A stretch of DNA of 64,000 bases from Microstegium vimineum (Eukaryota > Streptophyta > Magnoliopsida > Poales > Poaceae). Under the pieces are notes generated by a model, which was not told the DNA's origin, did no database searches, and worked only from the letters and a program-made list of their open reading frames with translations. Shown piece after piece: positions 11,992 through 23,349 of this stretch. The stretch is taken from assembly GCA_022036555.1 (NCBI GenBank), contig CM039135.1, positions 44,571,312 through 44,635,311 of the forward strand. The letters are read 5' to 3'. The translations under genes and the position numbers were made by a program. How positions within the stretch are numbered: the stretch's first letter is position 1; each line of letters starts with the position of its first letter.

Positions 11992-12316
11992 GGGCTTGTT
12001 TGGTACAACTCTGCTTCACTAGTAAAACTGTTTTATTAGAAAATAGCTTCATTAGCAACTCTCCAGGTGAAGTTGAGCTATTTTAGAAAAAAATGTTTGG
12101 CAAAAACAACTTTATCAACAACTTACCAACAACTTTATGTATGAATATGAGGGAGAATGGGAGGAGAGAGAGCTGTGATAACCTACTATTTCCAGCTTCA
12201 TGTAACTTCATGTCTTTGCGAGTATGAACATGAAGCTGTTTTGAAAAGATGTGATGACAAAAAATACAGCTCACAACAGCTTCATAAAGTTGTTGTGAGT
12301 TGTACCAAATAAGACC
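11992..12316. mobile_element. Tourist-type MITE, TTA target duplication
   Basis: The inverted ends GGGCTTGTTTGGTACAAC and GTTGTACCAAATAAGACC are flanked by TTA at 11989-11991 and 12317-12319. Non-coding and 325 bp long. TTA duplications and this type of terminus are typical of PIF/Harbinger-derived Tourist elements. Confidence 0.8.
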
Positions 12317-12660
12317 TTAATACGGCGATCAACGATTACAATTGGCTAGTTTCAAATAAAAACAATTACAATTGGTTAGATGCGGATGGTTGCCCATTTG
12401 AAAATAGAAGATGTCCGCCTTAGTTTCAAAATACTACCCCACTGTTTTAAATTAAATTCATTTAACTTTTTTTTATCTTAAATTTGATCATCCATCTTAT
12501 TTAAAAAATTGGAGATGTGCTGATGGATCGCCCGTTTGTGTTTTCTGCTGCTCCTGTGTTTGTGGCTCCCTCAACATTCCTGTAGATTTTCAGTAGGTGC
12601 TTCTCTCCATACTCCACATTTGGCAGCTGCTTTGCCACGCGAGGCGGGACTTGGCGGGCA

Positions 12661-12697
12661 TGCAGTGCAGTGCAGTGCAGTGCAGGTGCAGGTGCAG
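12661..12697 (+). repeat. TGCAG microsatellite in a promoter
   Basis: Five TGCAG units are followed by two GTGCAG units. The duplicate promoter near 8688-8700 has a single short TGCAGTGCAG, so the array expanded after duplication (or contracted in the other copy). Confidence 0.85.
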
Positions 12698-13055
12698 CTG
12701 GCATGTGCGGCGTGCCGACGGGCAAAGGGAGGGGCACCTGTGTGTTGTGCGGGTCAAACGGCAGCTGAAACGATTGGAATTACCATGTTTCGACTCTCGA
12801 GTTCCGTCCGTTGTCAGCTCAAAACCGAGGCGTCTGCACTGCATTGCATTGCACTGCATGCCGTGTTAAGTGTTGGTTCACATTCGCTTATCAATATATA
12901 CGGCCGGGTTGAGTTGGAAATCCAACCGTTCAAACTCACTCCTCCTACTGTATCTGTATATATGAGTAGTACTCATCAGGAACTGCACTCTGAAAGTAGT
13001 AGTAGAGTACCACGAAAAGAACCACATCTATCTCCGAGTGACCGAGCTCTATGCA

Positions 13056-14094
13056 ATGGCAACACGTTGCGAGTCTGGTTTCACCGAATTCAAGCTCGAC
13101 TTCGCCGGAACCAACAACCTTGCGATCGGGGAACATCATCCCCACAGACGATTTCTCAGCCGGAGGCCACATGTGGAGAGTAAATTGCTTCCCACATGGA
13201 GACAAGGCGCACAGTAGTGGCGTCTATCTCTCTCTCTTTCTAAAGCTCGTCAGCGGCTCCAAGAACGTCAAGGCAATCTTTGACGCTTTCCTGGTCGCCA
13301 GAGACGAGGGTGCACTGCCATCTTTGAATGGAAACTGCTGTGTGAAGGTGTATTCACCCGAGAGTGTCTACACATGGGGCTTTTCGCAGTTTGTGAAACG
13401 GAGCGTTCTAGAGTCCGAGAACGTCAAGGACGGCTGCATCACGTTCATGTTTGGAGTCATAGTTCTGCAGGACTGCCCATACCCGTTCCAACCTCTGACA
13501 TGGCCGACCATCTCGGCCGCCTACTGGATCACGCCGACGGTTCGGACGATGTGACTTTCTCAGTCGGCGTCGAGAAGTTCCTCGCGCACGGGCCGTGCTC
13601 GCCGCCCGCTCGCCGGTCTTCAAAGCGCAGCTTTTCGGCTCCATGGCGGACGCCACAATGCGCTGCATCACACTGCACGACATCAAGCCGGAAACGTTCA
13701 AGTTCCTGCTGCGGTTCATATACACAGATGCGTTGCCAGGAGAAGACGACGACGACGACGAAGAGGAGGAGGACGACGACGACGACGATGAGCGCGAGAG
13801 CTCTTCCAACATCGAGTTGTTCCAGAACCTGCTCGCGGCAGCTGACATGTACCAGTTGGACAGGCAGAAGCTCGTGTGCGCCCGCAAGCTGTGGGAGTGC
13901 GTATCGGCGGAGACTGTTGCCAAGGTTCTCGGCTGCGCTGAAAAACACAACTGCCCGAGCTGAAGAGAACGTGCCTTGACTTCTTTGTTGTTCAGGAAAA
14001 TTTCAATATTGATGTGCTAACTGAGGGTTACTTGCAGCTCATGCAGAATTTTCCGTCCATCATTGACGAGATTAGAGTGCGGTTCGTCAGAACT
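13056..14094 (+). pseudogene. MATH-BTB gene with several frameshifts
   Basis: Homology begins at ATG 13056 (ESGFTEFKLDF). It changes frame near 13134 (AGGHMWRVNCF follows), near 13480 (start of BTB, DMADHLGRLLDHADG), near 13590 (LAARSPVFKAQLFGSM) and near 13960 (CLDFFVVQENF). The stop used by the sister copy is also lost by a small indel near 14090. An acidic GAC/GAG run at 13741-13795 lengthens a BTB loop. With four or five frame changes this copy cannot make the family protein. It retains the end of MATH that the sister copy at 9043 has lost. Confidence 0.85.
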
Positions 14095-14490
14095 AGGACA
14101 TATGGTGTGTGGTACGAATGGTTTGCAGTTTCTTCTATGGGATATGCCATACTACCTATATCTATATGTAAGCCAGTCTCTGATGATTTGCTCATGTATC
14201 TTCTATTTATTATCTGTCGAGTGAGGTACAAATCATGCTCGGTTATTTGTTATATTAGTTCTTGTATATGCATGATAATATACTTGTCCAATATTCAAGA
14301 TTTTAAATCTAATGCACAAATGTATCGAGAGCAAAATTGTGTGTTTTGTTGGAGGTTTCACGAGGATGGGATGTAGCCATCACTAATATCACGGTGTTTG
14401 AATCAAAAGTCATACACCGGATGGAACCGTCGCTGCTACGACAGAACAGATAATCACTCCTAGATATCACTATTGCATTAGAAACGCTGT

Positions 14491-14590
14491 NNNNNNNNNN
14501 NNNNNNNNNNNNNNNNNNNNNNNNNNNNNNNNNNNNNNNNNNNNNNNNNNNNNNNNNNNNNNNNNNNNNNNNNNNNNNNNNNNNNNNNNN
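14491..14590. other. Assembly gap (100 N)
   Basis: Exactly 100 N. A gap of this round size usually marks unknown length, so spacing across it is not reliable. Confidence 0.98.
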
Positions 14591-14598
14591 GGGAAAAA

Positions 14599-14632
<34 letters not shown>
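14599..14632 (+). repeat. G34 homopolymer beside the gap
   Basis: 34 consecutive G follow GGGAAAAA. A similar G20 lies at 16665-16684. The first run probably caused the assembly break. Confidence 0.9.
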
Positions 14633-14633
<1 letters not shown>

Positions 14634-15780
14634 AAATGCAGTGAAAGCAGCAATTATGTGGATGTTAGCCTCTTGGCAAATTAGAAAATTTGGGCAAAAG
14701 AGCAAAGAATTACTATTTTTTTTGTAAATAGATCTAAACATACAAAGTAAAAAATGATAAAAGAAAAAAATTATCATTTATCATTTGCCACTTTAGAGTG
14801 ACAAATAAAGAATAATAGAAAATCTCCACTCATACCCCTCCCTCCTATACATGATATGTGAATGAAGTGTAAATTATTAGGGTTAAAATTATCTTTATAT
14901 GTGCTATTTGTCATTTGTTATTTGTCATTTGCCAAAAGATCTAAAACACTAAAAAATAACAAAAAATATTACTAACTTTATTTATCATTTACCATTTATC
15001 AGGATCAAACATGCCGTAACACCTAACACCGACAAGTATGTACGTAAGTCATAATCCGGCAAACATAATTCCGGCAATGATGAGCGTCAAGATGTCAAAC
15101 AAGGAGACGCCGAGGAAGCTGCTGCTGCCTGCTGCAGTGGCTTTGACAGGCTTGTTTGCTTGGAGTTGGCGGTGCATCGTGTTGTCCGTCCATGGATGCG
15201 ATCCAAGCAAGGCTTCGGAATTCACGGATGGGATGGACGACTCACTGCACTGTCACTACAAAGTCGAGATTTTTCTACTCCTGGCCGGCTGGGCTGTTGA
15301 ATGCTGAGTGCTCTGCTCTCCTGCATGCTGGCCACTAGCCTAAGAGAACACAGTATAGGGTGTTGAGCCTGCCGGTCGCATTCGAAATCACTCCCATTCT
15401 CCCAATGCAACAAGTCCAGTCCCAACACAACTGGAGCAGCAGCCACCACACCAGCAGCCAGATGCAGAGCAGGGAAAGCTCACACAGAGCTCCCCCAGTC
15501 CCAGCAGGAGCAGCAGTAGAATGCATGCCCTGTTGCACGAGCCCGAGCAGCAGTAGAATTGAACACAGAGCAGTAGAACACGTCCCATATCTGAATCTGA
15601 AGCCAAAAAATGAAAACAAAAGGGGAAGGAAACAAAAAAAAAAAGGTTTTCAGTCACAGGTTCATCACACATTCTCACTACTTTGCCAACGACACAACAA
15701 ACACTTTCCGAGTGTTAACCAGCTGCGAAAGATCACACTCATTCAACAGAACCCATCACTGCCACCACCAACATCCAAAT
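14633..15780. other. Intergenic stretch, 3' side of the SnRK1 beta gene
   Basis: 14640-15005 is AT-rich with repeated words such as ATTTGTCATTTGCC and TTATCATTTACC, possibly a degenerate repeat. 15050-15800 has moderate GC and CAG/CTG-rich words. Open frames here resemble no family I recognise. Confidence 0.4.
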
Positions 15781-16034
15781 TAGGTACACAAGACTAATTC
15801 ATTCGAAAATGACAGCCTAGGTTCCTCGCCTGTTTCTGCACTACTGCAACAGGGGCTTAAATCCTTCTGTTTCTGCAGAATCTGGGCAACAACAGGAGAG
15901 GGGGTGGGATTCTATTTGTTCATCGGTGGGTTGCATGCAACCCAAGTGGGTGTTTAATTACCATTACCAATTACCATTACTGATCCTGCACGAGAAAGCA
16001 GGATGAAGGTACAGGACATATATATAGCCACACC

Positions 16035-16457
16035 CTACCGCCTCAGCACTGGCTTGTAAAGCACGACTGTCACATACTTGGCCTTGAACCGGTGCGTGAT
16101 CCCCAGGGCAACCACGGATCTTGTGTTCTCTTTCTCAATGTAAAGGTGGTTCAGAACCACGGTCTGAGGTTGAGGCAGCGGGCTCGATTCGTCTTGGCTT
16201 GGTGGGAAGCTCAGCAGTGTATGCTGGAGATGAGGTGGCACCAGTGGGGGCTCCCTGCCTTCATCTTCATTTCCAGGAATAGGGTTGTTGTAGCTAGAAT
16301 CGGGTGAAGGTGGGACTTCAAATCCAACGACGTGGACCCCTTCCTGAGTCATGGTTAGCCATCATTAATTTGCCCGCAAAATTTGGGTACCTATTTATGC
16401 AAGGTTATAATTCTGAGAGATAATTCTTACATGGCCATCCATGGCTTGTTGGTCCAT
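16035..16457 (-). CDS. SnRK1/AMPK beta-type subunit, short AKINbeta3-like form
   Basis: Two coding exons are inferred. Exon 1 is 16457-16431 (ATG at 16457-16455, nine codons, donor GTAAG). Exon 2 is 16343-16035 (acceptor after CTCAG, stop TAG). Both meet in phase 0 and give 111 residues. Recognisable words of the AMPK beta C-terminal (ASC) domain are VVGFEVPPSPDSSYNN, PPLVPPHLQHTLL, VVLNHLYIE, RSVVALGITHRF and KYVTVVLYKP. There is no room for the glycogen-binding (CBM48) domain, so it matches the short plant class represented by Arabidopsis AKINbeta3 (about 114 residues). These proteins scaffold the catalytic and gamma subunits of the SnRK1 energy-sensing kinase. An acceptor at 16481 suggests an upstream noncoding exon. 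Confidence 0.88.
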
Positions 16458-17166
16458 ATTCCAACAGCCTGTTGCCTGTCCTGGAGAGATAATACAGCAT
16501 GTTCATGTTAGTACACAATTTAAAGAAAAAAAGCAATCTGGACAATGGACACTGCAAAAATAAAATTCAAAAAGTAACCTTAACTATCAAACAAAATAAC
16601 TATAAATGCTGCATACTATAGTAATCCACCAAAATTGAATGGTGGGCTCATATCATTCACGCCAGGGGGGGGGGGGGGGGGGGGTAAACAAGGAATAAGA
16701 TGAATTATGAATCAAATAGAACTGAAATCTCTACTGCTAATAAAAAAGACAAAACAGGAATTGTCAACACCAACTTCAGCGTGCCTCTCCGATTCTCCAC
16801 CCGCCCCCACGGCACCACCCCAGTCTCTCTGCACCCCACCCCATCCAGCGCCCAGCCCAGCACCCCACTGCCACTCCTCCCCACGCCGCCACCCATACCT
16901 CTCCGCCCTGCCTGCCGTACCCCTCTCTCCCTCCTTCGACTCTCTCCATCTCTCACTTTCCTCGCAAATCCAATGCGGAGGCACCCTGATGCTCGCATGG
17001 GACGCAGGCATGGATCTCGCCACCACCACCGTTGACGCAGGGGTTGAGGAAAAGGCTGGGATGTAGTAGGAGGTAACAAGAGGACTAGACACAGGCATGG
17101 ATCCTGATGTTGTTGCCTGTGTGCTGCACTCCTGCTTGCAGACAAGCACATGATAAGATAATCGCA
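16458..17166. other. 5' region of the SnRK1 beta gene; G20 run and CT-rich block
   Basis: Bases 16458-16480 are the putative untranslated part of the ATG exon. A G20 run lies at 16665-16684. 16790-17060 is C- and CT-rich on the plus strand and open in several frames, but low in complexity. It may hold a first exon or promoter for either strand; nothing is decisive. Confidence 0.35.
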
Positions 17167-19903
17167 AGTGTTTGATGCCTATAACTTAGATAGTCTTCGA
17201 AGGAAATTAATCTAAACGGTTCAGAAAGTCCAGCGGCTCCATGGATTAAAGATAATGGTAGAACAGGAACTTTATGCCAGAGGTGCTAGCACAGATGAAG
17301 AGAGATGAGATGAAATGGAGGAGACAAACTGTTGACTTCAGCCATGTAGAGTGCGTGTGTGTGTGGATAGGGATGGCCGGCAGTTGCTGAATCCAATCAA
17401 GACCTTTCACCTTTTACATTGTAGTTCTAGCCTCCAGCTCAATAATAGTAGCATACACGATGCATAAGGAATTTAGCTACTGGTGTTTTTTACATGTCTT
17501 TATGTAGTGCAGCTATAGAGCCTCGTTTACGTCTTTATTTTTGACGTGCACTATAGAGTCGACATAAACCTATTTTGTTTTGATTCTGTGTAGCCAATCT
17601 TTACTATATCAGACCGGGAAAGTTAACAAAGCCTGCACTCCACTTAGAGACTTGATTCTTCGTATTCAATTGATATATGGAACTGGCGGTGTATGATTCC
17701 TATCTCTACAAGAATATCTTAGACGTAAGATGGGTAAAAAATATGAAAGAGATAGTTGTAAAGAACTTGTCTATCATGTGATTGTTTTAACACTGTTATT
17801 CAAATTGAAGTTTATTTATTTGAATTTGGTGGCTCAGAATAGTATATTCTATTGGAGTTAAATTTTATTTGTTGTTGATTTCAACCCACTATTGTTTTCG
17901 TACTCTTATTGTATTGAAAATTTTGAGACTCCCATAGCAACAGACAAGCAAATTCTATATAGGAAAATGGCTTTTGCAATGGTTTCACTGTTGTATTTGT
18001 TCTTTTTGTTTTGTTTTGTTTTGCTTTGTTTTGTTTTGAGTAGTGTGCACCTAAGAAGAGAATATTATGAATCTGAGTACCAGTCTTGGGCTTTTGTAAC
18101 ATGAGACTACCATGTTTATGATATGCAAGAAACCTTTATGAATTTTAGACCATGACTATGCTCTAAAATTTACATGTTATAAACAGATTTGCAATCATTT
18201 ACCTTTGCTAACTATTTTGCATCCACTCGTTTTGTAGCAGCACTTGCAGAATAGCACCAAGATTTGTCCTTCCATCAAGAAAGGTTGGAATAGATTTGCA
18301 CTTCTATCCTATCATATTCCTATTGACAAACAATCAGACTTTATTGTATTTTATGGTCTGATGAACCTGTCTGTTTTGGTGTCAAGGTCTATAGAACAGG
18401 TAGTTCTTCTGGAGGTGTCGGCTTGAGGTTTGTTGTTTACCTTCTCTATCTAAATATAATATTAGTGTGGATCAGTTTGTTACAAGGTCATAGAAGAAAA
18501 GAATTACCTTCTATTTTAGTTAAAGGGATTCCCTTTGAAAAAGCAAACAACGTGCTAATTAACTTAGTTCTGGGAACTTCAGCAGTTGCAGCTTATTTGA
18601 ATGGCACATGAGTCTTATGGTGGTACTAAGATTTGTTTTAATTTCCTGATAATTGAGTGTTTTTTTTGTCCTTTAAACAGGCTATCCTATAATGAGACAT
18701 ATTAGACTATATATTCCATGAAACCTTGTGCTTATATATATATATAAATGATACGATTTTACCTGGGGCCAAGGCTACTGAACTTTTGGACCACTGAAAT
18801 TGCCGTTTCCTTTTATCTCTTTGAATTTAAGTCGTCTACCTCTTGGAGCACGTTCTGAAACTTTCAATGCCACGCTAGGACTGGATTTCTGGTGCCTACA
18901 GAACTCCAACAATTAGGAAACAAACAAATCAATGACCTGGCATCATGATACGAATAAAAACATAATTTCATTTTAGTTGTTTGATTTGCATCAGAATTTG
19001 TTCCCGTATTCCGGTTGCGATATTTTTGGCACATGGCAACGCACAGGCATAGGCCTAGGATCATGCTAAAAAGGTTTCTTCTGTTTTTGAATTTTGATAA
19101 TTCTTGTGTAGTGGTCTCCGGTCAGAGCTAATGTTGATCTGGTAGAAGATTACAATGAATTCGTTCAAAATTCTAATGTATCTTACGTGGTTTGGCCATG
19201 CTTGAATTATTGTTAAATAGCCTTTTAAATGGCCGGTGCGAAAGATAAACGACAAATAGTTACTAATTTTGTCTTTTTTCAGACCAACGTATTTCTAAGT
19301 TTATGTGTTATTGACTGTTTTGGCAGGGACTACTCATTACTAGGTGTCGTAGTGAAAGTGTGCCCTGTAAGTTTGTTTAGCTGATCAATGATTCTAGCAT
19401 CAATCATGCAAACTTGGGAGAATACAGACAAACAAAACTCATTTCTACTGAAGGGCGTCTCATGGCATCAGATTGATCACCGAACATTTTATCAGAGATC
19501 CACCATTGCAGGTACCTGATTCCCCACACTGCTGATTTGTCAGTATGTAGTTAGAATTGGAAATAATCCAAAAAAGACCTTTTATATATGTGCATTGCAG
19601 AGAGATTAATTGCATAGTATGGAGGGGGCTATACAAAACTACTGGCTATATTATAAAGGTCTGATTGCTTGAGACTGCAAGTTGCTACTTTGTGTGACGA
19701 GAATGGCAGCAGCAGTATATATGGCTTCCACGAACTGGATAACTCGATGGCCTGCCATTCAACGCTGGCACACCATCTGTTTTTGTTTGCCAGCATTCAG
19801 CTACTTCTTTGCATGCGACAAGCGACATGTAGTAACTACTATATATAACTATATGTATTTGGCATTCCAAACTCAGTAGATCCCAATGTCTAATGCCTTT
19901 ATT
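17167..19903. other. Repeat-like DNA without a recognised gene
   Basis: Mostly AT-rich. A TTTTG-rich run lies at 18003-18037 and a short TA run near 18735. No coding family was recognised on either strand. It precedes a Helitron-like 3' end at 20326, so part of it may be Helitron body, but no 5' terminus was found. Confidence 0.35.
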
Positions 19904-20100
19904 GACAGCTGAAATAGACGTAAAGGGCGTACCCAGTGCCGTAGGCTCCCGCACTGCGGGGTCTGGGGAAGGGTAATAGCCCGCAGCCTTTCCCGCACAA
20001 ATGTGCAGAGGCTGGGGCTCGAACCCTGGACCTCTTGGTCACAGGCGGTAAAGCTCTACCGCTTGCACCAGGGCCGCCCTTCGACAGCTGAAATAGACGT
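19904..20100 (-). mobile_element. tRNA-derived SINE with 18-bp target duplication
   Basis: The body is 19922-20082 on the minus strand. It has a pol III box A-like TGGTGCAAGCGG near its 5' end and an exact box B, GGTTCGAGCCC, about 40 bases further on. It ends in a short T tail. The 18-bp word GACAGCTGAAATAGACGT flanks it perfectly at 19904-19921 and 20083-20100. Two pol III boxes, a ~160-bp length and a long target duplication define a tRNA-derived SINE. The perfect duplication implies a fairly young insertion. Confidence 0.88.
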
Positions 20101-20295
20101 GTTGTAATGAATTCCCATGCAAGTTTCGCAATTGTGGATTGATGGGATCAAGATTTATTCATCTTATATATATGTTTTGATCAAATATTTCATTTCCACT
20201 TATAAATCATGTGTCACTTTAACTTCATTATTGGTGGCAACAGTGTTTTGAAAACTTTTCTTATGACATCAACAATTTGGATTAACATTGTTCTG

Positions 20296-20326
20296 TCACC
20301 CGTAGCAACGCATGAGCATTAGCTAG
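20296..20326 (+). mobile_element. Degenerate Helitron 3' end
   Basis: ACCCGTAGCAACGCATGAGC is followed by ATTAGCTAG, then T. Grass Helitrons end in a GC-rich hairpin (CCCGT...ACGGG type) about ten bases before CTRR, inserted 5' of a T. One arm here is degraded. The matching 5' end (TC after A) was not identified. Confidence 0.55.
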
Positions 20327-20992
20327 TACCATTGAAACCCTAAGCGGACAGGCAACACTTAGCTTTGGGGCATAAGCGCTCCCAAAGCAGCGCGAGCGCC
20401 ATGGTGGAGCAGCGGCTGCTGGGGCGACTGGCGAGAGGCGGGAGGGGGAGCCGCTGACGACGATGCCGAGCCTGGGACTACCCCGCCGCCGTTGCCTGCG
20501 TGCCGAGCGCGGGAGGGTGGGGGAGGAGGGGACGGAAGATGGAGCGCCGGCGCTGCTATGAAGATCGGACCCGTTGGGTTCACAACAACCAGCTCCACCG
20601 ACGAAAGGCGTTGAGAGAGAGCTGCGAGAGATGGAGGAGCTGAAAAAAAGTAGATCTCACCGTCTCCTTCTCCCTTCTCACGCGGGATGGACGCCGCTGC
20701 CCTGAATCCACGCGCTGCGGCTCCTCCTCCCTCACGCGCGTAGCTGGCGACGGAGAAGAAGCCCAGGCGGCCTGGAACGACGGAGGGAGGCGGGGCGGCG
20801 ATGAGAGGCGAGACGGCGCGGGAGGCAGGGCGAGAGAGGGCGGAGCGGAGGAGGAAGGAGGATGCGAGAGCAGTGGTACAAGTCGGGTGTGCACGCACGG
20901 AACAGAAGTGGGCCAATTTTCGGTTTGTTTGTTGGGCCGACCAGTCTCGCCCGCTCGTGATTCCACTTCTCGGTTCGTTCCATGTGAATGAA
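20327..20992. other. GC-rich block, no product recognised
   Basis: GC-rich and open on the minus strand across most of its length, but the translation is Ala/Pro/Ser-rich and resembles no domain. It could be the first exon and promoter of a captured or dead gene. Confidence 0.35.
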
Positions 20993-21809
20993 TAGAGAAA
21001 AGAACGCTAATGAATATACACGAAATTTCTTCACTCATTTTTTTAGTACGACCCTCTTAACTAACTCTAAGAATATACAAATTGTCTCACCCTCCTGTTC
21101 TACTTTATATGTCCGCGTGACTTGATAGGAATAAGAATCCTAATCTAAATACATCTAAATAGGAATAGAAATCCTATATGGATATATAAATTTTTGAGGT
21201 AACCTGCAGATAGGAATTCTAATTCAAATGAAACCATGTGATCTCGTGTCTTGTTTATTTTAAAATTCTTGAAAAGTCAAAACATCTCAAGTTTGACCAA
21301 AAGTATAAAAAAAAGTTATAAAGATATATGCTATCAAAGTGGCTACAAAATAATTACAATAGGAGGTCGAGCTCATTTTCAAGTTCATAGTGGCCTAGTA
21401 GGCCCCTTCACACCCCCTGGCTCGATTGATCATGGAGGATCCCATAATGGAGCTGAGGCTGCTCGCCTACGGCAGCGGCAACGACGACCCACGGGCGGTG
21501 TCCTGCCACGGCGGCGGTGGCGCGTTTAACCTCGCTTTCTTTATGGTACGTACGGTCGGCGCCTTTGATGACGTGTGGCAATTGTGCGTTTAGGACAAGG
21601 ATGTCACCGTCTATTATGACCGTTGCGTACTTTGCTACTCTAACCAGGACTTTCTCCTCGATGCCTATACCACCGACGGATTAGGCAAGGTCATGGTAAA
21701 TAGAAGTGGCGTCATGTCCTCTTCACCGACAAGTGTCCTTGTAAACCCCAACATGGCATGCTAGGGGCACATGCCCCCATGAGAAAAAAATCACATGGGA
21801 TGTGGTTTA
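20993..21809 (+). repeat. Duplicated segment copy 1 with DUF26-like gene fragment
   Basis: This is collinear with 47821-48679 from TAGAGAAAAGAA to GATGTGGTTTA. Between about 21457 and 21770 the plus strand encodes words of the Gnk2/DUF26 domain of cysteine-rich receptor-like kinases (VTVYYDRC, YSNQDFL). The frame is broken by TAG at 21591-21593. Both copies share this stop, so the fragment was dead before it was duplicated. It is likely a transposon-captured gene piece. Confidence 0.65.
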
Positions 21810-22095
21810 GACTTTAGAGGGACGCCCTAAGTGTTGTTATTGGGTATCAGCCACCATCCACGTCTCCACCTCCACCCAATGGTGGAGTCTGAAACAAAAT
21901 GTAGGGGAGAAAATTTAAGATGTGAACAAATATTTATGCCTTGGGAATAACTATATATCTTCTATAAACTGTTTAGGCGAAAAACAATATGAAACCAGCA
22001 GTTATCACTATACTCCTCTGAAATATTTGACCTGGTAGTATTTGATGGGCTAAATTTACAGTAGTTGTCGAAGAACTGCAATGCAAAATTCTATG

Positions 22096-23349
22096 TGAAA
22101 GTGCAATCAAGCCCTAATTGGGTTTTGGTGACATGACAATATAATTAGAGGACTAATGAGATTCTTCAAGTATGACAAGCAAGTTGAAAGAAAGGAGGTT
22201 GATGAACAGTTGGTGAACCCCTCCAATTACAAAAGTGTATGGCAACAAGCTCAATGAATGTTTAATTCATTTTATATTTCGAATTTGAGTTAGGTATGTC
22301 GTACTATCAAGATGGATTCAACACGCATTCCAACAGGTGAACCAAATGCTATATCTATACACTCATAATACACCTCCACATACATAGTAGGCAAAACAAC
22401 CAACTATTCAGTTCTTGTATCCTTGCTGTCTTTGCCAGGCCGGCAATGTCGGGCAGTCCGGTACTGCCCGCCTATGGCCGGCACTGCCGCGACTTGATTT
22501 CTGCCCATTGGCAGTGAGGGGGTATAAACTTATCCCCTCACTCCCCCAACGGCTATCTTGCTCATTCACTCACTTCAGTCTCATAAGAACAGAAAAGAGA
22601 AGCTCTCTTGGCTCCTCATTCTCCCTTGGTGCTCAACTCTCTCCTCCATTGATTTTCACTCAAATCTTTGAGAGATTGAGCCTCCAAGTTTGAGAAGAAG
22701 CTTCTCCCTCGGATCTTCAACTCCTACAAGCATTTGGTTTGCGTGGTGGCCGACGGTTTAAGTTCTTTACTCTTGGAGCATTGCTCCTAGCCGGCTAGGC
22801 ATCACCCTTGAGTTTGCCTCCTTCGTGTGGCAGCCTAGGGAGGTTTGTAACACCCCATATTGCTAATACATATCCCCTCATCTCAAGAGTTCATTCTCTT
22901 GACTTGAGACCGAGGAAAGAGTTAGCCTTTGTGGTGAGCTTGAGCCTTGTGTGGCACACCTCAACAACGTGAACGTAGGCAAGCCTTGGTGGCGAGCTGA
23001 ACCACGGGTCAAATCTTGTGTCACCTTGTGTTTGTCTCTCTACTTTGATATATATTGTTCTCAAGGTGTTTTCTAGGGTTTGGACCCGATCTACTCGGTG
23101 GGTGTGTTGCTACCACTTTCAAGTGGTGCTAGAGGTTCCTTACACATCTAGGAAGGTTTTGATTCAAGCACAATTTCCATTTATATTATAGATTTTGAAT
23201 TGTTCTTAGCTCTGCCTAGGTGACCAGCACTGCCACCCAGGAGCAGCAGTGTTGGGCACCCACGGCAGTGTCGGGCCAAAGGCCGACAGGGCGGCAGTGT
23301 CGCGCCTGTACTAACAGAAACTCTAAGTTTCATTTTAAACATGCCTATT
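22096..23349 (+). mobile_element. Sirevirus LTR 1, interrupted by element A
   Basis: It begins TGAAAGTGCAATCAAGCCC, like the four other LTRs here, and runs collinear with them until CTATT. There it is cut by element A; the pyrimidine-rich remainder resumes at 46205 and is truncated in a C run. The LTR carries palindrome clusters at 22436-22494 and 23221-23306. In place of the TATAAAG found in LTRs 3, 4 and 5 it has an ACATAGT-type sequence. It may be a solo LTR or the edge of an older element. Confidence 0.8.

Larger units (their letters stand above)
12594..14250 (+). repeat. Tandem segmental duplication, copy 2
   Basis: Counterpart of 8650-10230 (see that entry). It differs mainly by an expanded TGCAG repeat in the promoter, by lacking the 32-bp duplication and the MATH deletion, and by its own set of frameshifts. 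Confidence 0.8.

Noticed and set aside
11321..12058. 245-residue open frame on the minus strand
   Set aside because: It starts inside a Tourist MITE and runs through a Pro/Ser-rich translation of GC-rich DNA with no domain.
14309..14777. Minus-strand frames across the gap, with a poly-proline run
   Set aside because: They span N bases and the poly-Pro is only the G34 homopolymer.
20359..20916. 185-residue open frame on the minus strand
   Set aside because: Ala/Pro/Ser-rich, no recognisable domain, open because of high GC.
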